Positions 57,037 to 64,000 of a stretch of DNA of 64,000 nucleotides are shown piece by piece (position 1 is the stretch's first letter; every line of letters begins with the position of its first letter). The translations under genes and the position numbers were made by a program. Under the pieces are notes generated by a model that was not told the DNA's origin, did not search any database, and saw nothing but the letters and a program-made list of their open reading frames with translations. Source of the stretch: Lentisphaerota bacterium (GTDB taxonomy: Bacteria > Verrucomicrobiota > Kiritimatiellia > UBA8416 > VGWJ01); contig VGWJ01000010.1 of NCBI GenBank assembly GCA_016873635.1, positions 1-64,000 on the forward strand. Reading direction: 5' to 3'.

Positions 57037-57759
57037 ATGAAGAACGTAATGATGGCGGCAGGATGTGCGGCGGTGGTGTTATCGCTCGGGACCATGGCGG
57101 TCCGGGCCCAGGACGACGTGGCGGCGCTGAAGGCGCAAGTGCAGGAACTTCAGCAGAAGGTGGGTGATCGCAACAAGGCGATCGAGGCCCTTCCGGCTGT
57201 GGTCGCAGCCAAGCAGGCGGTCGATGCCGCCTCCGCCGCTCGCAAGCAGTTCGAAACCAGCAACACGGCATACGCGGAACTCGTCAAGGCTCGGGAAGAC
57301 GCGAAGGCCGCATACGGCAAGGCTGTTGAGACCGCCGCGGCGAATGACGAGCAGTATACCACAGCCAAAAGACAGGCCGATGAACTCGAAGCGAAGGATA
57401 ACGTACCCCGGGACAAGTTGAAGACCGCCACACCCGAGGAGCGTCCGGCGCTGGAGGCGGAGATCGCCTCGCTAAAGGCGCAGCAGCAACCGCTCAGGAA
57501 CACGATGGCCGAGCGCATGAAGGCCATGGAGGCGCTGCCGGAAGTGGTGGCGGCGAAGAAGGCCTCGGACGATGCGAAAGCGGCGAGAGACGGATTCGCG
57601 ACGGTCAATCCCGAGTACGCCAAGCTGCTCTCGGACGTGAAGGCCGCCCAGGAAGCGTATAGGAAGGCGCAGAACGACGCACAGGCGGCTGACGCTGAGC
57701 GCACCGCGCTTCAGACGCAGATCAGCGAACTTCAGAAGAAGATCGACGCGGCCAAGTAG
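57037..57759 (+). CDS. Secreted coiled-coil protein
   Basis: 240 aa from ATG 57037; the track's upstream part is leader. Signal peptide KNVMMAAGCAAVVLSLGTMAVRAQ. The rest is Ala/Lys/Glu/Gln-rich helix with heptads: VAALKAQVQELQQKVGDRNKAIEALPAVVAAKQAV, repeated in a second half (AMEALPEVVAAKKASDDAKAARDGF). The two halves look like an internal duplication of roughly 85 residues. Probably periplasmic or surface structural protein. Sigma-54 control suggests that it belongs to a regulated envelope or exopolysaccharide programme. Confidence 0.8.
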   Translation: MKNVMMAAGCAAVVLSLGTMAVRAQDDVAALKAQVQELQQKVGDRNKAIEALPAVVAAKQAVDAASAARKQFETSNTAYAELVKAREDAKAAYGKAVETAAANDEQYTTAKRQADELEAKDNVPRDKLKTATPEERPALEAEIASLKAQQQPLRNTMAERMKAMEALPEVVAAKKASDDAKAARDGFATVNPEYAKLLSDVKAAQEAYRKAQNDAQAADAERTALQTQISELQKKIDAAK

Positions 57760-57778
57760 AGCAGTCGCCTGACCCGGA

Positions 57779-57801
57779 CACCCGCCCGAAGCGGGCGGGT
57801 G
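57779..57801 (+). terminator. Terminator-like hairpin after coiled-coil gene
   Basis: CACCCGCCC-GAAGC-GGGCGGGTG, a perfect 9-bp GC stem 20 bp after the stop, without a T-run. It lies between convergent genes, so it may serve either strand. Confidence 0.5.
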
Positions 57802-57883
57802 CCCGGGGGCTGCAAGAGAATTGACGCGGTCGGTCTTGAGGGGGGGGCCACGGCAGAGCGTGGCCTTCCCTTCTTTGCACACC

Positions 57884-58837
57884 TCATCGTTCCGCCCGAA
57901 GCACCACCCGGTGATCAGGAAGCATGTTGGGTTTCCACGGAGTTGTCGGATGAGGCGGCGTAGGATAACCGGGTGAAAAACGGTTCGCGTCCTCACTTGC
58001 CCGGCGGTCTCCGGTGTGGCAGGGCCTATTTCCGGGCGAACCGCGAAGACTGGTGGAGCCGATCGAAGCTTTGTTCCCTCGCTGAAGGTCTTCCGCGACG
58101 CAAGCAGCGGAGATGTCGCTCTCGCTGATCCGCGGGACTATTCGCCTGGCACCGATCCCCGGTCGGCCGTGATCGCCGACACGGTGATCGAGCCGGAAAG
58201 AGACCGGGATTTCGAGCGTCACGGGAACCGGCACGCCGGCGGGCGGCGCGGGATAGGGCGCCCCGCCGTGAACCGCGCTCAGAACGGCGCGTCCGAAGAT
58301 ATCGTCCGTCGGATCGCACGCCCGAGCCTCGTGGAGCTCACCCGTGCGACCGATACTGAGCCGGGCCAGGACATGACCCTCGATGCCTTGTCTGCGTGCC
58401 GCCGCCGGATAGCGCAGTCGGGCCGTCAGCGCCGCGTAGACTTCCGACCAGTAGTTCGAGTGGAGGCCGTCGATTTCGAGCGACCATGCGTCGTTCGCGT
58501 CGTGCGCCAGATCCGTCCCGGCGCCGGCCGGCTCCGTTTCGCAGTCTGCTTCCCGGGCCGCCGGGCGAGCCGGCTCCGGCAGCGGCGCCAGAGCCACTTC
58601 AACAGACTCGGGCGGGCCATGGCGGGTGCCGCCCGCGGTCACCGCCATGACAAGCGCCGTCGCCGCGTAAAACGCGAGGGCGGCCGCCAAGCCGGGCCAG
58701 GAAGGGGCCGACGCCGACAGGGGCAATCGCGCGCACCTGTCGCGCAGGCGAAGGAGGTCGGCGCGGTTGAGCGCAAGAGTCCTCCTGGGCTTGCGGGCGG
58801 ACACGCGTATCGCCGGCTTGCCGGTCATTGCGGCCAT
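57884..58837 (-). CDS. TonB-family energy-transducing protein
   Basis: 317 aa, three bases after the receptor. One N-terminal TM (WPGLAAALAFYAATALVMAV), a Pro/Ala-rich periplasmic spacer, and the TonB C-terminal domain LRYPAAARRQGIEGHVLARLSIGRTGELHEARACDP with VPVPVTLEIPVSFRL. After that domain 100 residues of unrelated, low-confidence sequence follow to the stop, as if the normal stop had been lost and the 3' untranslated part is read through. ExbB/ExbD are not in the window. Confidence 0.82.
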   Translation of the reverse strand: MAAMTGKPAIRVSARKPRRTLALNRADLLRLRDRCARLPLSASAPSWPGLAAALAFYAATALVMAVTAGGTRHGPPESVEVALAPLPEPARPAAREADCETEPAGAGTDLAHDANDAWSLEIDGLHSNYWSEVYAALTARLRYPAAARRQGIEGHVLARLSIGRTGELHEARACDPTDDIFGRAVLSAVHGGAPYPAPPAGVPVPVTLEIPVSFRLDHRVGDHGRPGIGARRIVPRISESDISAACVAEDLQRGNKASIGSTSLRGSPGNRPCHTGDRRASEDANRFSPGYPTPPHPTTPWKPNMLPDHRVVLRAER

Positions 58838-58840
58838 TGC

Positions 58841-60988
58841 TCAGAACGTTGACTGCATGGCTGCGACGAAGTTGCGTCCCGGCTCGTTCACGCCGGAGCC
58901 ATGGATGCGGTAGTCCTCGTCGGTCAGGTTCTCCACGGCCAGCGAGAGGCTGAGGCCTTCCTTGAGGTTCCATCCTCCCCGCAGATCGTAGACCGTGTAG
59001 GCCGGCGTGCCGCCCGGAGGTATGCGGCTGCTGTCGGACCGGTCCTGCGTGGAGAGACGATCGGCCCTGGACGCGGCCGTGCAGGCGCCTTCGATCCAGT
59101 ACCTGCCGTCGCCATCCCATCGCAGTCCGACGCGGCCGGTGGGGGGCATCAGCCGGTCGATGTATTCCGTGACGGGTTCGACGCCCGACGTCGGATAAGC
59201 CTCGACCCGGCCGTCCATGTACGTGAACGCGCCAAACGCGGAAAGACCGCGCCGGACGCGGTAGCGCGCATCGATCTCCACGCCCTGAACGTAGCCGTCG
59301 CCGGAGTTCCGCTTGGTCACTTCGTGGTTGCCGTCGATTACGCGCCCCGTCGGCGTGCGCGCGATCATTCCCGCGACGTCGGTGTGGAAGCAGGCAAGCT
59401 GCGCCGACAGCTCCGGCGTGGCGGCCTTGAGCCCGGCTTCGCAGGAAACGTAGTGTTCGGGATCGAGATCGGGCGAAGGCGTTTCGATCTCGTCGGTGCG
59501 TGCGGTGTCGAATCGCGTCAGGTCGGAGAGGTTGGGCGCCCGGAAGCCCTGCGACACTCCGGCAAAGGCGCTCCAGGTCCGTTGCTCGTTCAGGTGGCAG
59601 AGCATGCGCGCGCTGCCGGCAAGATCGTCCCAGGCGCCGGCAACCGCGATGCGTTCTCCCGTGGCGGGATCCTGTACGGCCCCGGCGGCGGCTCGCGCAA
59701 GCTCGTAGCGGGCGCCAAGGATCATGACGAGCCGCGAGGCCAGCGGGATCTCGTCCTGGAGATACGTTCCCAGGAGATCGTAGGCGGCGTTGTCGCCCAC
59801 CGGACCCTGAATGGCCGTCGCGCGCACCGTACCGTCGGAGTTCAAGGTGCGCAGGTAGGAAGCCACGTCATCGCGGTAGAACTCGGCGCCGTAGATCAGC
59901 CTGCCGGCGGGCGAAGGGGACTTCAGCGTGAAGAAGGCGCCGGCGGTTTCGACGTCGAATCCCTGCACGTCATGACGGTCGCCCGTTCGCAGACGGTCCT
60001 GCGTTTCCGACTGCAGGTGGCGCGAGACACCGGCGTGGATTTCCTCAACGGGGCCGTGGAGATCAAGGTGATGATACTGCAGATAGGTCAGGTCACGGTT
60101 CTGATCGAGCGCGCGGCGCAGTTCTTCCCCGACGGTGAGGCCGGCCCAGTCGATGCCGTGGACGGTCTTGTGCGTGCGCCAGGCGTCGTCGATGTCCACG
60201 CTCTGGTGCGCCAGAACGAGCCAGGCGTTGTCCCCGACGAAATACTCGGCCTTGGCGTCCCAGTCGCGCTCGCCATAGCCGGTCCTGGGCTGGACGCCGA
60301 CGCTTTTCCCGCCCCTGACGTCGCCGAAGTCCTTGTAGGAGTAGCCGGCCGTCAGGACCAGGTTTGCGGTTGCCCGGCCGATGGTTTCCAGGCGCGCCAC
60401 GTGCGCGTTCTCGGCATCCGCGTAGCGGTAGTACAGGCTGCGATCCCAGCCGCTTCCCGGGCGGAGGTCCTGCGCCCCGCGGGTGACGGCGTTGACGGTT
60501 CCGCCGATCGCATCGCTGCCGTACAGCACCGAAAACGGCCCCCGCACGACTTCCAGACGGCTGAGACCGAGCGGATCGACCGTGCTCCAGTACTGGTTGG
60601 GTCCGTCGCGGAACACGGAGTTGTTGAGCCGCACGCCATCGATCAGGAAAAGATTGCGGTAGCCGGTGAAGCCCCGGATGTAGGGGGAGCCCTGCGCGTG
60701 CGCCGTCTTCTGCGCCATTATTCCGGGCTCGGCGCGCAGCGCATCCGGGACGGTCCGGGCGGCCTTGTCCTCACGCAACACGCCCGCCGACAGGACCGAC
60801 ATCGCGCAGGGCGTTTCCCGGGCAGGCCGGGCTTCGCGCGTGGCGGTGACCACGATGGCGGGCATCACGGTCTCGGCGGCGGGAACGGCATTCGTCGCTT
60901 CCGCGCCGGGCGCGCGGGAGAAGGCGGAGAGAAGAACGAACACGGTCGGCGGCACGGCGCGGGGCGCCCGGACACGATACGTGAGCAC
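58841..60988 (-). CDS. TonB-dependent outer-membrane receptor
   Basis: 715 aa from GTG 60988 with AAGGAGG upstream. Signal sequence, TonB box-like PAIVVTATREARPARET, plug domain with GSPYIRGFTGYRNLFLIDGVRLNNSVF and LSRLEVVRGPFSVLYGSDAIGG, and a 22-strand barrel ending in GRNFVAAMQSTF (C-terminal Phe). Closest in form to the colicin I/vitamin B12/iron-siderophore receptors. Substrate unknown; no Fur-box or riboswitch was found upstream. Operon with the TonB-like gene. Confidence 0.93.
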   Translation of the reverse strand: MLTYRVRAPRAVPPTVFVLLSAFSRAPGAEATNAVPAAETVMPAIVVTATREARPARETPCAMSVLSAGVLREDKAARTVPDALRAEPGIMAQKTAHAQGSPYIRGFTGYRNLFLIDGVRLNNSVFRDGPNQYWSTVDPLGLSRLEVVRGPFSVLYGSDAIGGTVNAVTRGAQDLRPGSGWDRSLYYRYADAENAHVARLETIGRATANLVLTAGYSYKDFGDVRGGKSVGVQPRTGYGERDWDAKAEYFVGDNAWLVLAHQSVDIDDAWRTHKTVHGIDWAGLTVGEELRRALDQNRDLTYLQYHHLDLHGPVEEIHAGVSRHLQSETQDRLRTGDRHDVQGFDVETAGAFFTLKSPSPAGRLIYGAEFYRDDVASYLRTLNSDGTVRATAIQGPVGDNAAYDLLGTYLQDEIPLASRLVMILGARYELARAAAGAVQDPATGERIAVAGAWDDLAGSARMLCHLNEQRTWSAFAGVSQGFRAPNLSDLTRFDTARTDEIETPSPDLDPEHYVSCEAGLKAATPELSAQLACFHTDVAGMIARTPTGRVIDGNHEVTKRNSGDGYVQGVEIDARYRVRRGLSAFGAFTYMDGRVEAYPTSGVEPVTEYIDRLMPPTGRVGLRWDGDGRYWIEGACTAASRADRLSTQDRSDSSRIPPGGTPAYTVYDLRGGWNLKEGLSLSLAVENLTDEDYRIHGSGVNEPGRNFVAAMQSTF

Positions 60989-61119
60989 GGTACCTCCTTG
61001 CTTGCTGCCGCTCCCGGATCCGCGCCGGGCGCACGCGCGCCCCGGCCGCCGCGGTCCGCGGAACGGCTTCCGCTGGTGTAATCGCCGGCGCGAGGCGCAA
61101 GGTTCAATCGGCCCGGCGC

Positions 61120-61383
61120 ATGCTGGCCGCCACTGGCAACCCCATCAGACGCCCGAACTCAGACGACAAGAAACCCCGCACGTTGACCCGGCTCTACAAC
61201 GACCGCCCCACATGGCTTGACCTGGCCCACCGGACCCTTGACGCCGCCGTCTGCGCCGCCTACGGCTGGCCCATCCGACAGGCTCAGGGCGAGCCGGCGG
61301 ATATGACAGACGAGCAAACGCTTGAGAGGTTGCTTACGCTGAACGTCTCCCGGTCAACCGCGTCCGCCGTCGCGCCCCTCTGA
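61120..61383 (+). pseudogene. C-terminal remnant of a DNA methyltransferase
   Basis: 87 codons: TLTRLYNDRPTWLDLAHRTLDAAVCAAYGWP, then ADMTDEQTLERLLTLNVSR, the usual end of large DNA methyltransferases. The catalytic body is missing. Between the two blocks eight residues (IRQAQGEP) come from a CAGGCTCAGGGCGAG-type repeat. Presumably the remains of an earlier restriction-modification gene at this site. Confidence 0.6.
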
Positions 61384-61401
61384 GGCTGAGCGCGCTTGCC
61401 T

Positions 61402-61425
61402 GCCCTGAGCGCAGTCGAAGGGCGG
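61402..61425. repeat. GCCCTGAGCGCAGTCGAAGGGC short repeat
   Basis: A small imperfect palindrome (CCCT...AGGG arms) of the widely seen CTGAGCGCAGTCGAAGG family of dispersed short repeats. A relative (AGGCTCAGGGCGAGCC) is inserted in the methyltransferase remnant at about 61277. Confidence 0.45.
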
Positions 61426-61610
61426 CGGGCGCTGAGTTCCCTCTCGACGCCGCGAAGGAGGGGCAGTTCCGGCCTGTCCGCCATAGCCCGCCAGGGCGAC
61501 GGCGGAGGCATCACCGGCTCCGTTGAACCCGAATCTGTCCTTGTGTCTTGATATGACACCTGTTACGTTCTCCCCGTCGTGTGCGCGATTGCTGTCTGTG
61601 AGCGAACACC

Positions 61611-61802
61611 ATGAATGTTGAACGCTGGCTGTCGGTGCAGGAGATTGCGGCCCATCTGGGCGTGAAGACGGAGACCGTCTACGTCTGGGTCGCGAGGAAA
61701 CACATGCCCGCCCACAAGGTCGGGCGTCTCTGGAAGTTCAAGGTCAGCGAGGTGGATGCCTGGGTGCAATCGGGCAAGGCCGCCCAGAAGGATGAAGGCT
61801 GA
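61611..61802 (+). CDS. Excisionase-type HTH protein
   Basis: 63 aa. RWLSVQEIAAHLGVKTETVYVWVARKHMPAHKVGRLWKFKVSEVDAWVQSG is a complete MerR-like/excisionase winged helix of the kind encoded in front of type I restriction genes. Probable function is regulation of the hsd operon. Five bases before hsdR. Confidence 0.9.
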   Translation: MNVERWLSVQEIAAHLGVKTETVYVWVARKHMPAHKVGRLWKFKVSEVDAWVQSGKAAQKDEG

Positions 61803-61807
61803 GCAGC

Positions 61808-64000
61808 ATGTCTTTCGGATACAATGAAGCGGACACTCGGGCGAAGTTGATCGACCCCGTCATTCACAAATGTGGATGGACGGAGGACCTTATTCGTCGC
61901 GAGGAAACGGCTGGCGCCGTGGAGATCATCGGCGGCAAGGCCCGTCGCCGTTCGCGCGGGAAGGTCGACTACATTCTCCGCGTAAAGATCAACCCCGAGA
62001 CGCAGCCCGTCGCTGTCGCGCTCATTGAAGCCAAGAAGGACACGCTTCCTCCGGGCCATGGACTCGACCAGGCCAAAGGGTATGCGGCCTGCAAACGCCT
62101 TAACGTGCCGTTCGTGTTTTCCTCCAACGGGCACATGTTCGTCGAGTTCGACAATCTCACGGGTCTGACAAGCGCTCCACGACCCCTGTCAGAGTTCCCG
62201 ACGCCAGACCAGCTTCGCGCCCGCTACGAAGAGAAAATGGGCTTCTCCCTCTCAACGCCGCAGGCGAAGCCGCTCCTGCAACCATACACAGGCGGCGAAG
62301 GCACACGACGCTACTACCAAGACGCCGCAATCCGCGCCGTGTTCGAGAAGTTCGCGCGGTGCGCCTTGGCCAGACAGCCCCAGCGCGCCTTGCTGTCCCT
62401 CGCCACCGGTTCCGGCAAGACGTTTATCGCGGTGAATCTTCTGAAGCGTGCCGCCGACGCCGGGCAACTGAAGCGCGCGCTCTTTGTCTGCGACCGGGAT
62501 GAGTTGCGCTCTCAAGCACTCAGGGCGTTTCAGAATGTCTTCGGGGCCGATGCCGCCGAGGTATTCCGGAAACCGGACGGAACGAACAATGCGAAGAACG
62601 CCCGGGTCCATATCGCTACGTACCAGACCCTCGGCATTGATACCGAAGACGGCGACCCGCCTTCGCCTGGCTCCGGCGAGGCAGGCGCCAGTTTCCTCAC
62701 CACATTCTATCCGGAGAACTACTTCACTCATGTCGTGATCGACGAGTGTCACCGCTCCGCGTGGGGGAAATGGTCACAGGTACTCACTCGAAACGCCGCC
62801 GCTGCTCAGATTGGTTTGACCGCTACGCCGCGCCGCCTGAAATGCAGCGAGAAGACCAAGGAGGCGCAGACAGACGCTGAGATCACGGCCAACAACATGG
62901 AGTATTTCGGAGAGCCCGTTTACGAATACGACATGGCCCAGGCCATCGAGGATGGCTATCTCGCCGCCTGCGACATTGAGACCTTCGATCTTTTTCACGA
63001 CAACAAGAAGATCAACGAGCGCGACAGCGGCGTTTCCCGCGAAGACCTGAAGGACAAGAAGCTAACGGACGCGACCACAGGCCGCGTCATGATGGTTTCC
63101 GAAGCCAAGGAACACTACGGCGCGGACCGGATTGAAGATCGCATACTCATCCCGGAGCGGGTGGCCGCGATGTGCAAGGACCTGTTCACGCATCTCCTGG
63201 CAACCGGCGGCCCTGAACAGAAGACCATCATATTCTGTGCCCGAGACCGCCATGCCGACGACGTAGCCGTCTGCATGAACAACCTTTACGCCCAGTGGTG
63301 CGTGGCGAACGGCAAGGAGCGGCTGGACTACTACGCCTTCAAGTGTACGGCGGCGAGTAGCGGCAACGACCAACTCCCGGACCTTCGCGCCTCATCGCGG
63401 AGCCACTTCATTGCCACGACGGTTGACCTTCTCACCACGGGCGTGGACGTGCCGTGCGTGAAGAACATCGTCTTCTTCAAGTATCTGAAATCGCCCATCA
63501 GCTTCTACCAGATGGTCGGACGCGGGACACGGATTGACGAAGTAACCGGGAAACTCATGTTCCGCGTGTACGACTACACCGACGCCACGCGGCTATTCGG
63601 GGAGGAATTCATCACGAAGCCGCCGACGGGTGGAGGAGGCGGACCTGGACCGGAACCGCCCCTGGAACCGACGATCAGCGTCGAAGGCTTTGATGTGCAT
63701 GTGACCCACGCGGGAAGCTTCATTGTCACCGACGTAGACGGGAAAGCGATGCCCGTCCCCATTGCCGAGTACAAGGCGCGGCTGGCGGCCCGGCTCGTGC
63801 AGGAAGCGCACACGTTGGACGAATTCCGCAGACTGTGGGTGAACCCGCCATCTCGAAAGGAATTGATCGACACCCTCGTGACAGCCGGTTATTCCCCGTC
63901 CGTCGTCCGCATGGTAGACGACAAGCAGGATTACGATCTCTACGACGTCCTGGCCGAACTCGGCTGGGGCATGAGCCCGCGCACCCGGCACGACCGGACA
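61808..64000 (+). CDS. hsdR: Type I restriction enzyme R subunit, C-terminus beyond window
   Basis: Open from ATG 61808 to the right edge (731 codons), thus absent from the ORF track. N-terminal nuclease domain with KVDYILRVK and VALIEAKKDTLPPG (D...EAK). Helicase domain: Walker A LATGSGKTFIAV, Walker B VVIDECHRSAWG (DECH in place of DEAH), GLTATPRR and motif VI QMVGRGTRID. HsdR translocates DNA with ATP and cleaves it; it needs HsdM and HsdS, which may lie to the right. The Asp-Glu-Cys-His box is a common variant. Confidence 0.93.
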   Translation, partial: MSFGYNEADTRAKLIDPVIHKCGWTEDLIRREETAGAVEIIGGKARRRSRGKVDYILRVKINPETQPVAVALIEAKKDTLPPGHGLDQAKGYAACKRLNVPFVFSSNGHMFVEFDNLTGLTSAPRPLSEFPTPDQLRARYEEKMGFSLSTPQAKPLLQPYTGGEGTRRYYQDAAIRAVFEKFARCALARQPQRALLSLATGSGKTFIAVNLLKRAADAGQLKRALFVCDRDELRSQALRAFQNVFGADAAEVFRKPDGTNNAKNARVHIATYQTLGIDTEDGDPPSPGSGEAGASFLTTFYPENYFTHVVIDECHRSAWGKWSQVLTRNAAAAQIGLTATPRRLKCSEKTKEAQTDAEITANNMEYFGEPVYEYDMAQAIEDGYLAACDIETFDLFHDNKKINERDSGVSREDLKDKKLTDATTGRVMMVSEAKEHYGADRIEDRILIPERVAAMCKDLFTHLLATGGPEQKTIIFCARDRHADDVAVCMNNLYAQWCVANGKERLDYYAFKCTAASSGNDQLPDLRASSRSHFIATTVDLLTTGVDVPCVKNIVFFKYLKSPISFYQMVGRGTRIDEVTGKLMFRVYDYTDATRLFGEEFITKPPTGGGGGPGPEPPLEPTISVEGFDVHVTHAGSFIVTDVDGKAMPVPIAEYKARLAARLVQEAHTLDEFRRLWVNPPSRKELIDTLVTAGYSPSVVRMVDDKQDYDLYDVLAELGWGMSPRTRHDRT

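Noticed and set aside
57900-58170. Cobalamin riboswitch on the minus strand
   Set aside because: B12-box-like AAGTGAGGACGCGAACCG matches the consensus only in part, the upstream GGTG and GCCACTG elements are not in proper place, and no minus-strand gene follows to be controlled. Kept only as a low-interest note.
58901-61081. 726-aa plus-strand ORF
   Set aside because: Antisense shadow of the TonB-dependent receptor.

Overview
This 64 kb window is GC-rich chromosomal DNA from an uncultured-looking, Gram-negative-like bacterium. The evidence for an outer membrane is a TonB-dependent receptor with a TonB-family partner; a textbook sigma-54 (-24/-12) promoter, an Nqr/Rnf ion pump, several MoxR/DUF58-type envelope genes and uroporphyrinogen-decarboxylase-like (UroD-like) catabolic genes fit a PVC-type lineage (Kiritimatiellota, Lentisphaerota or relatives). 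That placement is inference: there is no rRNA or other decisive marker. Most ORF-track lines are GC-driven shadows; about 60 genes are supported, plus two tRNAs, gene remnants, promoters and repeats.

Layout. 1-2.6 kb: a HAD phosphatase running off the left edge and mutM. 2.7-6.2 kb: a promoter, a nine-codon leader ORF and a hairpin precede a methyltransferase and two translationally coupled 2-hydroxyacyl-CoA-dehydratase-like proteins. 6.2-11.4 kb: a hypothetical gene, a cyclic-nucleotide-binding protein, an ankyrin protein, a PAS hybrid histidine kinase, a QueG-like Fe-S protein and a DUF4416 protein. 11.4-21.0 kb (minus strand): a tightly overlapping membrane operon, menA-like prenyltransferase, membrane proteins, DUF4129/DUF4350, MoxR, DUF58, SpoIIM-like and RDD. 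21.6-25.9 kb: a UroD-like protein, debris of an IS1380-type transposase and an AraC regulator, a HemN/HemW-like radical SAM protein and a polyprenyl synthase.

25.9-35.1 kb (minus strand) is the most striking block. It is one operon with five membrane/Fe-S subunits of an Nqr/Rnf pump, followed by a fused NqrF-ferredoxin/NuoE protein and then HndB-, NuoF/HndC- and HndD-N-terminus-like proteins, with DRTGG and ATPase accessory genes and the scar of a PHP gene. The usual NqrF FAD/NADH reductase domain is not present; an electron-bifurcating-hydrogenase-type diaphorase sits in its place and there is no hydrogenase catalytic domain. I read this as a chimeric Nqr/Rnf complex fed by a Hnd/Nuo diaphorase.

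35.25-40.9 kb is a lower-GC island between two near-identical 28-bp direct repeats. It carries toxin-antitoxin-like pairs, hypothetical genes and a convergent type II restriction-modification pair. Units are separated by 59-78 bp imperfect palindromes that resemble integron attC sites, and several genes have their own, nearly leaderless promoters. It looks like an integron cassette array without an integrase in view.

41.1-50.7 kb: tRNA-Arg(CCT), an alpha/alpha-barrel protein, LemA, an M48 protease, tRNA-Ser(TGA), a SPASM radical SAM protein, a glycosyltransferase, an SDR epimerase and a DEAD-box helicase. 50.8-56.6 kb: a GntR-controlled catabolic cluster (Asp/Glu racemase-like, DUF1537 sugar-acid kinase, class V aminotransferase, FAD oxidoreductase) punctuated by long palindromic repeats. 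56.7-61 kb: a sigma-54-driven secreted coiled-coil protein and a TonB receptor with a TonB-like protein. 61.1-64 kb: a DNA methyltransferase remnant, a small HTH protein and a type I restriction hsdR running off the right edge.
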